A stretch of 64,000 bases of DNA, taken from assembly GCA_020055645.1 (NCBI GenBank), contig CM034548.1, forward strand, positions 14,818,001 through 14,882,000. The letters run 5' to 3'. This DNA comes from Tomocerus qinae. Taxonomy: Eukaryota > Arthropoda > Collembola > Entomobryomorpha > Tomoceridae. Shown piece by piece: positions 54,894-64,000 of this stretch. Each line of letters starts with the position of its first letter. The stretch's first letter is position 1. A program made the position numbers and the translations under genes. The notes beneath the pieces were generated by a model. It searched no databases. It saw only the letters and a list, made by a program, of their open reading frames with translations, and was not told the DNA's origin.

Positions 54894-57800
54894 TATTCCA
54901 CTTTTAGTTCAACGTGTCAACTGATACGATATAAATACAAACTATAGCGATTGCATCTACCTGGAAATGACCTAATTAAACTATATTTATAAAAATTAAG
55001 TATAGGAATCAAATAATACAGGAACTTGAGATTGAATAAATCTATATAAAATGTATACACTTATCCAAGAATTCTTGCACTTATTTGATTACGCATTAAC
55101 AGTAGTAACTAAGAGTGTGATTAATGTAATCGTTACTATTAAAGGAAATAATAAAGAAAGACTCAGAAAGAAAGTGTAAATGATTAAAAATGATTAAGTA
55201 CTTACATTAAGGTTTTCCGTGAAAATTAGTGGTCAGATACCTTGACTCTCCGTTCATTTAGTCACCGTTTGCATGTGCGATTTTTATCTGTGGGGCATAA
55301 GATTCCTTGAATTTCGTCTGCTTCCCATTTAATCGAAGTCATAGGCGAGATGAGGATTGAGCCATGTGGAGCCAAATATATGACTCAATGGATATCATGT
55401 AATTATTCGCAGTTTGATCGACTGTGTCTAGTTTTAGGAAGAAAATCTTGCGAATTTGCATGAACAACGCAGAGAGCATGTTGTTAATAATACATTTCAA
55501 GTCACATTTCAAGTCATGATTCCTATTTGGTGTTGTCGTAGAGTTCATTCATGCCTTTGTTAGGCTCCGTTTTGTACTCATGTCACAAAGGAGGTGTTAT
55601 GAATTGTACTTTTATGCTCCCCTCATGCAGCGTGTTTGTTTCAGTTTCATATACTTACCTATTATAGATGTTGTTTCTCAGACTATGCCTCCCTATGCTC
55701 TCCTTCCATTCTATCGCTACATACACAGTAGTAAATAACTCGTTACGACTTCAGTTTGCTATTTTTTACTCCCAGAATACTGACACTTCTACTAGTTACT
55801 GCTGATCATAGTGCGATACTACCAACTGGATTAAACTAATAAACATTTAAATTAAACATTCCCTACTAGTAGATATTCCCTATATCTAATATACCAACTT
55901 TAGTATAGTCCAAGTGTTGGGTACGAGTGGGAGTTTGCTTTATTTTCCAATGCAATGCTAAGTCAAGTGTTTAGACATCAAAGTATTCTTATAGCATTGT
56001 TTCTAGTAGCAATATCCAACTGCCATGTATGAAAAATAGTCTGGTGAGACAGATCTACTAACTGCCAGAACTATAAACAAAATCCATGAAGATATTTCCT
56101 CAGTATGCAAGGTAAAAGGATAAAAGTAAATCCATAAAAAAATCTTTGCAATTTTAAATTTGACTTTTGAGATCCAGAAAGGCTTCTGTACTAATCGTGA
56201 GTAGATTTGTAATATTATGGATAAGTTTTCATGCTCTCTCTCATATAACATTCGATGTAGAGGTTTGCTGAGAATTACTTAGGCTCCTCCGCTTGTTTAG
56301 TTGTCTGGCGACGTTGGTTTGCACTGTAGTTGATTCTTGAAATACAAGCATCGTTTGCTGCTAATCTATTGACTTGACTCGAGTTAAGTTCGGCTCTAGA
56401 AACAGTTCTTGCCATCTAGTCGAATGTCTAGACTAGTCAGGAGCCAGAATAAAATCCAAGGAAAATGAGTCGTTTGCTTTGCACATCATCTCATCGTAAC
56501 AATACTCATCTTTATATTTCGCATGAAAATCATATCATAGACGTAATGCAACTTGGAGTAGTAACGGTGAGCTCAAAGTTTGTGCGGTCAATCTAACTCA
56601 GCTTTTCTACTCACCTGTGTAGAGTAGACGATGAATTATAGTAAGTTGAAGTCAAGTTTCTCACGTCGACTGACCGACACTGACAACCTGGTTTTAATTA
56701 TAGAGAATGCTCAATCTCCTCGGCTACGTCTCAACCTCAACAGAACACAAACTACCTCGCCCGACCTACTGCGAACTCTCCTGCTAAGTTACTAAATCAG
56801 ACCCCGGTCGTTTGCTTAATTAGTCGTCGGAGGTCGACATACACTTCTCCCAATTTCCAGTGCTTCCTTTACTCCTATAATCCACTAACGTTTTTTCCCT
56901 GATGCGTTGGTTAAAGTTGAAATTGGAATCTCATGTTCTCCAACTCCAACTCTAGCTCTACCGATTTTTATGCACTTCCTGGCAATGGCAACTCCTGAGG
57001 GAGGACGGAATTCCGCATGCACAAAATAAATAATTAATTATGTAGCAAATAAAATAGTTTTTGAAGGATAGCAATATTTATAATTGGAGATTTAACTTTA
57101 TTATTTGTAGCTTTGCCAATCTCACTAAAAATATGCTTCCCCATATGCAAGCAAATAATGCATTTTACATAGAATTATTTTTAACTAATTTGTCAACTGG
57201 CCCTCAATAATATTTTTGCCAATTTTGGCCCACATCTGACACTAGTATGTAGTACGTTCGAAATTATCCATGGAAAAGGACGCAAAAACTGTGAGTATGG
57301 GAAACCATATTCCTATTATCATCTGTTGCCTCCAAACTTAATAAAATATCCTAAAATCCGTTGCCTTCCGTCAATATTTTTGACTATTTTCTGACCTAAC
57401 TTATTAAAAAATAAACATGTTAGCTCTGTTTATTTTTTATTAAGCTAGGTCAGGAAAGAGACAAAAATAGTGAGGCAATATGTTAGTTAGGATAATATGT
57501 TATGTGGCATCTTGGAGGAAAAGAAGTAGGATAAACGGAGGAAACGAGATCCCTCTGCCTAAATTCAGCCGTGAAAATGATCATTCATAAACTATTGTCA
57601 CAAGTTAAGTTAAAGCAACTAGGTCCGAGTCCGACCCATCTTGAGAATTCGCCAACCCTGTTTCAAGCTGTGGAGTTAGATTCTAGATGTGCCTGTTATT
57701 ATTATTCACCCATGTGGTTACAAATACGTCTACTCTATTCGTCTATTCTACAATAGAATTTAGGGCAGGCGTATTAACTAGGCATGAAAATTAGCTGTGT

Positions 57801-57989
57801 ACATGATCGAATTGAACAGTTACGCATTCCATTGTAACATTGTAAGGTAAGTGCGAAAAGTGAATCCGGTCTCGTGTCCCATTATTGCCTAACACCACCG
57901 CCACAGCAAAATTCGATTTTTGTTAACACGCGTTACAGTAACACTTCTTATCATTTTTGATCTTGTCTGTTTATTGGATCGTCGTCACA
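54894..57989. other. Intergenic DNA between FUOM and the 160-aa gene
   Basis: About 3 kb without a supported exon. The last kilobase is less AT-rich in places and should hold the promoter of the gene at 57990. I see no clear TATA box there. A long imperfect hairpin is listed separately. Confidence 0.5.
57346..57495. repeat. Imperfect hairpin, roughly 70-nt arms and 11-nt loop
   Basis: TGACCTAACTTATTAAAAAATAAAC (ending 57416) pairs with GTTTATTTTTTATTAAGCTAGGTCA (from 57428) with two mismatches. Pairing continues outward less perfectly through TTTTTGACTATTTTC with its partner, TTGCC with GGCAA, and ATATCCTAA with TTAGGATAA. The loop is only about 11 bases. A MITE insertion or an RNA hairpin precursor would both look like this. 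Confidence 0.5.
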
Positions 57990-59353
57990 ATGGCTGGTAA
58001 AGGAGGATCCGGAAATAAGTATCAATGGGTTGAAAAGCAAATAGATAGAAATTTGAAGGAAGTTTCTAAGACAGAAAACATTTCTAATAAGGATATGAAC
58101 ATCATGGAACTGTGGAATAAGACAGTACTAGAACTAAAGCAGGAAAAGTTGACGTAAGTACTGAATGTAATTCGGGTACAATGAGCTGATATTATTCTCG
58201 AATAATCAGCCAATTCAATTTACTTTTTGAGTTTAAACATTTAATAGTCCGTAACCTCTAATATTCCAAATCATTAAAACTTTATCCGCCATGCTGGATG
58301 ACTTTTGTTGATACTAAATACTAATACAAGTAAATTATGAAAAAAGTAAGCGTAGCTAACTTGCAACAATTGCCACAGATGACAGAAATGATTTAATCAC
58401 GGATGAAGTTATCATATATTTCAACTTCAACCACCTTGTTGTTGGGTGTCATTGATATTCAAGTCATAGCTTTTTGTTTTTATAAGTTTTTTTGAAATTG
58501 AGTGGTTTTTTCTGCTGTCCGTGAAATTCATTAATGATTGAACAGACATGAACCCACCTGATTAATTCCAATAATTTTTATTGTGTCATAGTAGTCATAT
58601 TATACCGAAATTTCTTCTTCCTAGCTGAATATAATTTTTTTTTCAATAATTTCTTAATTAATATAAAGCAATTTTTATATTGCTATTATTCCATTTAGTT
58701 GTTAGTTGATAAGAACAGAAATTATTATGAATGACTATTCTTTTCATTGCAGTGAGTATTGTATATGTAGTTGCATTTTATTTTAAACATAAACAATAAA
58801 CATTAATAGTAATTACAAAGTTTACTACGAGACATTTAGACATAGTATACCCAATTCCAATCTACTTTGTCTCACTTTGACATTTATTAAGCAGTTAGTG
58901 TTAGGTTAATACATTATTAAATAAGTTTCAATAATATCTCCATTCAAGTCATTCAATTATATATTGTGAAGGGATTCTATTTAGCTCTAGCATTAGTGTG
59001 ATTATAGTATTAATCCAAAATTTCTTTTTCATAGAGATGCCTCTGTCCGCTTGGATTGTGTATCTATTTGTTCCACCTTTTTGGATCGTTACACTTCTTT
59101 GATTTTGAAGAAAGAGTTAGAAGCCGAATTGCTTCTGCATTTGAAAATGCTTTTAAACACGAACTGCCTTTCTCCAAAAGATTATACATATATGGTGACG
59201 TCGTTTAAAGATGGATTACGATTCCATCAAACGCCAGAGCTGTCTCATCATTCGCCGAAGTCAGAGCCATCGCCAATTAACAATTCTCAAAAATTGTTAC
59301 CTGGAGAGTCATCTCCAGCGTTAGCGCAAGGGGTTGACGAAGAATCTTCATGA
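57990..59353 (+). CDS. Unrecognised 160-aa helical protein, two exons
   Basis: Exons 57990-58153 and 59035-59353 join in phase 2 (donor TTGAC|GTAAGT, acceptor TTTTTCATAG) to 160 codons plus stop. The start context TCACAATGG is good. Residues 9-30 are charged (KYQWVEKQIDRNLKEV), and 33-118 look like several amphipathic helices (MELWNKTVLELKQEKL, FLDRYTSLILKKELEAELLL, LSPKDYTYMVTSFKDGLRF). Residues 120-160 form a Ser/Pro/Glu-rich, probably disordered tail with SP pairs. There is no signal peptide, membrane segment, zinc site or enzyme motif. It reads like a small cytosolic or nuclear subunit of a complex, but I cannot name the family. Confidence 0.88.
58154..59034 (+). other. Intron of the 160-aa protein gene
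   Basis: An 881-base AT-rich intron with standard GT-AG ends. I see nothing in it. Confidence 0.85.
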
Positions 59354-59970
59354 ATGGCAAACCAAGATGAATGTTAGATATGAATTAAGATAACCATTAA
59401 GCTGTTTAAAACATTTGAACTATAATTATTACGATCTAAATTTTTTACGAGGCAAATAATTACTTTTCGAGAGCCACCAGTCTGCACAGTCACTTTCTTT
59501 TGTCATAATACGTTCCATTGTTTATTTTGATGCTAAATTCACTTATGGCCTAACTGCCAAATACTTTGTACTAACTTTCAAAAATGCTTTTGTTTTACAC
59601 CCATTTGCTATTTAAGTCAACAATTTGAAATCGTTTTTGGTATGATGCTGTAGTATAAATGTTATGTTAATGTAACAATTAGAGATTTTCCTAGAAGTCT
59701 AAAATGTTTTATATGAGTAAGAAATGACGTTATGAATGCACGTTTTAAATTGGGTACCCATACAGATATACTATCTGTAAATAGGATTCAGTTACGTATT
59801 TAAAATTGTACAAAGAATTTTTGTTATTATTGTATATATAATTACAATATCATTATAGTTAGATTTTATACAATTGGAGTATTACAAGAAAGTGGATAGC
59901 ATAGCATAAGGACTGTTGTCAGTCTCAATTATTTAAGAGTGCTTAATAATTCGAAATTTTTTTGTGATGC

Positions 59971-60066
59971 AATAAATGTATTTTTGAGGACCACTAATAT
60001 ACATATCTACATAAAATTATCTGTTTTGTGAAGGTTGAGACTTAAAGACTGTAACTAATAAATAAA
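59971..60066 (+). terminator. Candidate poly(A) signals of the 160-aa protein gene
   Basis: AATAAA occurs at 59971-59976, 60057-60062 and 60061-60066. That implies a 3' UTR of about 620-710 bases. The overlapping pair at 60057-60066 and the single copy cannot be ranked without transcript data. Confidence 0.45.
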
Positions 60067-60099
60067 ATGTTTTAAACAAATACCATATTTATTACTCGA

Positions 60100-63000
60100 A
60101 TTAATTCATAGTACTATCAGAAATCTTTAATATTGTTGCTATCACAATTGAGTTAAGGCCTAATTATAACCAGATTGTTTTGGTCTGGTATCTATTTAGT
60201 CTGCAGGGGTCGCATGTCGCATTTGCATCAAATAGATCACTTTTCATAATATAAAATCGGATTTACTTGGATAAGATATCAGAAATCCGGAAATTATCTT
60301 GCACGTTTTCATATTTCTTCCCAGCAGCGACAACTACAAAGATAGGTGGACATTAGAGATATGATTTTGTTGACAAGTGTAAAATGAGAGCATACGGTGC
60401 GGCGGTGATACTTACAAGACATATATAAGATAAAGAAGGATGATAATAGGAATGTGACCAACAAACAGCACTCAGTAATTCTGCTGATACAACGAACTTT
60501 GTGGTCTGCAAAGTGCATGAATCTGTGATCTGGGATGGAAGGCACGGAAGATTGATTTTATTATTAGAGATACGCTGTGATTGACTCAAGAGTTTCCTCC
60601 TCGCACCAATTGCCCTGGGCTCGTTGAAGAGACAAGTAGCTAAAGACTCTTGTTGAACCATTCATACATCCGTACGATATACCAGGAACTAAACTATAAT
60701 AAATGCCTCAATACACTTCTACTTTCCAAAGCATATCCATATGCATATAATGTTGACACATTTCAGTTCTCCAGAAGTTGGTCTACTTTCCGTTGATGAA
60801 GTTGAAATCTCTGCAGTTAGTGGCTGTTGAAGGCTCTTTTTTGGAATTTTCGACAGTACTTTTCCTTTTTTTCCAAATGAACCCTCTCAATTTATTGAAA
60901 TAAAAACTTTCAAAATTAATAGTAATTATATGGTTTATAATTACGAACTTTACAAATTTCTGTTGGTAAACATGAGTGTTAGTTCAATATACATTACTTT
61001 AGCTTTTAGCAAGTGTAGGGCAAAATTGTTACTCAGTTGGTAGGCATATTAGTTGAAAGGCGGAATTAAAAATGGGCATTATGGGTAACTAGAAATAAAC
61101 CCGTCCTACGGACGGGAAATTACCAACACTGCCCACTCATAATAGCACCAAATCCAACCATTTTTACCAAAAAGGGAAATTTTTTCTAAAGTTGTTGTTT
61201 AAAGTCCTTTTATCACCCGCACAGCATTTAGTTTAATTTCGAAATATTGTAAATATTCTTGCGCCTGCATAGTTCCACGAAGTTCATCTTTTACATTTAT
61301 ACATTATCACAGAAATTTTTCATTGCGCAACTTCACTTAACGATTATATTATGGGTATGATAATTGTTATATTTTTCTCTCCATTTCCTTTTAAATATTT
61401 GAAATATTTTTAATCAGATATATATATTTACATAGTATTTAATACAATGATGCGGTATTATTTGTATAAAGGTAATTAAAAATAAAATACCATGCCTGTT
61501 ACCCAGGCTTAATGATTTATTTGTGGATGCAAATTTAAGAAAGACGGTAGAGCTTAAGCATTGTTGTAGTAGTAATGGAGTCGTGAAAGTAGGTACCCAT
61601 GCTTAAAAAGGCTTACGCAGCAGCTTTGTCTTCGCAGCTCAATTCTCTGTTCATTCTAATCTAATCGTGATACAGGAGCACTCATCTTTTCCAGGTTATC
61701 AATCTGGTGGTGGCAGTTAGCACACCGAAATATAAAAATGCTAGAAGTGGCTAGGTAGCTCCAGCGTTTTGTAAAGCGATCTAAATATAGAAATTGTTTG
61801 CATTAGTTGTGTAGAAGTACACAAAGGGTCAATCAGCTTATCTCTAACTAAGTTGGCTGGTTGGTTTTGGTTGTCAAAAACATCCATAGGAATAGTTAGG
61901 TTTAGTGCGATGTAGTAATTGTAGAAAGCAGGGAAAGTCTGTCGTACTTGGAGCATAATAATAGTGACACTGTGCGCAGTGAATCGTTCGTTTACACAGT
62001 GAGAGAGAGAGACGATATCGTATGACAGGGACAGGGTGACCAACTGTCTCTATAGTGCCTGCTTATCTGAAAAAGACTTTCTTCAGCGTAAAAACAGAGT
62101 GACTGAGATTGGACGAGATAAAGTTGGGGCGAGTGACTCGTAAGTCGTGGGATAACTCTCAAGTAGCTTTAATGTCGAGATTCGTCGCATTGCCATATTA
62201 TCCTTGTAACTTACAACCATACATATTATATAGGTCCCTTTCTACTACTAGGGAAGCATACTAAAAGTACATTTGTGTCTCCGGGTCAGTTGTTTGTGTT
62301 GTATCTATTTTTCTTTAAAAGGTTACTTAGGTGCTTACACAATATAATATGCTTTGGCTATAGAGAAAGCCAATTTCATATAATTGGTGCATAAAACCCC
62401 ACAAAACAATTTAAGATGTGCCAAGTAACGATAAAGTAAGGCTGAACACAAGTATTTAGTGTGCAGCTGAATGTCCTGAATGTATTTAAAAGGAGCATGT
62501 AAAGATAAAGATATCTACACTAGTAGTAAAAGTAGTACACTCAACTAATATGCACTATACACGATAGTCAGATGTTTAAATTGGCAGAGCAGTTACCTAA
62601 GGTATATTATTATGTGTGTGTGGACTGTACAATATGTACTTATTAGTGATATATAGTAAGCAGACTGTGATTAGCCGGGGCAGGGAGACCAAATATACAT
62701 AAACACAAAGGCCACCTTCACTCCAGTTGGTTTTGCTTCGGTTAATTGAGTTTTAGCAGACCATTGTGTTGGCCACTGAATGAAGCAGGGACCATGGACT
62801 TGCTCAGCCATTGATTATAAATTCGATAAAGCCAAGCTTTCTTTACGAAAGCTGCAGAAGAAACAACAAAATCCAACTAAGCAGTTATTAGACTTGTTGT
62901 TTGATGTGATTGTCGTGTTCCAAATGTAAGTGTAAGCTATCGGACTCGGACGTCCCTCACACTACACTGACCAAGATCCAACAGCGTCGAGATAGACTTT

Positions 63001-64000
63001 TCAGTCAGTTGACATCAGGAAACAACTTCTTTTATAAACTCCGAGAAAAGAGTCGCTAAGTTTACGAGGGAGTAATCTGAAGCGAGATAAAGAGAAATAT
63101 AATGTACGAAAGAGACAGTTCACTCACATCAAAACTCTCCTCTCTCGACTGCTCTCTACTAAAATAATGGTACAGTCTGTGTAACAACGAAGGTCACAAT
63201 ATTCTCTACAAATAAAAAAGCCCTACACTTGACTACATTGTTCCGTGACTACTGCCCATTGCCGACAACGACCAGTAGTGACGACGTTTTATTCCAAACT
63301 CTAAACCAAGGCAGTCGAGTCTCAATTCAATACCAACAAAGAATAGCCCAACCAAACACGCTTATAATACAATCCCCTAAAACATATACGCCACACTCAA
63401 AGTGTACATAGAAGACGGCAATCTCTTTGCCTTTCGACTTCACTCCAATTTATTACATACATAGGTATACTCTTCTACCAACAACTAATTTCACAGCATT
63501 CGTTAGACTCATGTTTCAACCCATTTAGCTTCAGTTTTCACAACCATTTGCAAAAGTCTGAAAACAATTTTCTCCTCTTTCAATTCCAAAATTGGAGAAT
63601 ATTTCTTCCATTAAAAGAAATTACTCAGCAATATTTTGTGACTGAGATAATTGAAGGCCTGACGCGATAGAATTTCTCCTATGGCAAAATTTCTCTTGAT
63701 CATTTCTTTCTCTTGTTCTTTTTCCTGCTACATTATATCTATTTATCCATTGCTGCTATACTGTAGCTATAACATAATAAGTAGTATGGTGATGCATATA
63801 ACAATACAGATTTTGAAGATACTATTCAATCACAGTTAGTTGTCCAGTTTAAATACTGACTGTAGATGCTAAAGCATAGATGTAGAGTTAAGATTAGCTA
63901 ATGATATTCATAAGCATTTTTTAAAATAAATGTCAATAATTAAATAGATAGATATTTAGACACTGAAGATAGAAATCACAGAAAATACTGTTGAAGAAAT
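60100..64000. other. Right-end region without a supported gene
   Basis: Several short open frames occur on both strands, but none has recognisable motifs or splice-compatible neighbours. The stretch at 61.6-63.4 kb is less AT-rich and might belong to the promoter or 5' exon of a gene beyond the window. A short GC-rich hairpin at 61100-61116 is listed separately. Confidence 0.45.
61100..61116. repeat. Short GC-rich hairpin
   Basis: CCCGTCC and GGACGGG flank TAC in otherwise AT-rich sequence. The seven G-C-rich pairs stand out locally. A remnant of a transposon terminus, for example a Helitron-type 3' hairpin, is possible, but no CTRR end or matching 5' end is seen. Confidence 0.45.

Noticed and set aside
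58022-58213. Minus-strand frame opposite exon 1 of the 160-aa gene
   Set aside because: A shadow of the plus-strand coding exon.

Overview
The window is nuclear DNA from an animal, most likely an arthropod. It is AT-rich. Its genes are split by GT-AG introns (68 bp to about 21.7 kb), carry AATAAA poly(A) signals, and two have TCAGT-type initiators. There is no operon-like packing, and I found no rRNA, tRNA, CRISPR array or intact transposon. The order is not determinable by eye. Pervasive TACCTAC/GTAGGTA and TAGTA-type words in the non-coding DNA are a marked compositional habit of this genome.

Layout. (1) 1-2546: upstream DNA with no supported gene, but with a striking 35-bp-arm hairpin at 1779-1876. 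(2) 2577-5765 (+): a compact ten-exon SRP72 gene, 654 aa. Its last intron starts so that an apparent TAG stop spans the splice site. (3) 9357-22932 (-): a six-exon gene, reconstructed here, for a 296-aa protein. It has an N-terminal hydrophobic signal or anchor segment, a low-complexity linker and a long all-helical region with only two cysteines after the hydrophobic segment. I do not recognise it by name; it resembles a secreted helical ligand. It converges tail-to-tail on SRP72. (4) 23-32 kb: a long stretch without a convincing gene. It holds one 170-codon open frame (23353-23865) head-to-head with gene 3. (5) 32174-54662 (+): fucose mutarotase (FUOM/FucU family), 162 aa in four exons. Its first intron of about 21.7 kb fills a third of the window and contains an imperfect foldback element near 36.6-36.9 kb. 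(6) 57990-59353 (+): a two-exon gene for a 160-aa, largely helical protein that I cannot name. A roughly 150-nt imperfect hairpin lies just upstream at 57346-57495. (7) 60.1-64 kb: no supported gene.

The genes do not form a pathway. SRP72 (co-translational secretion), FUOM (L-fucose anomer interconversion) and the two unnamed genes look like ordinary neighbours. The most interesting item is the helical, probably secreted protein. No single open frame shows it; all five junctions are phase-consistent, which makes the model strong although its function is unknown.
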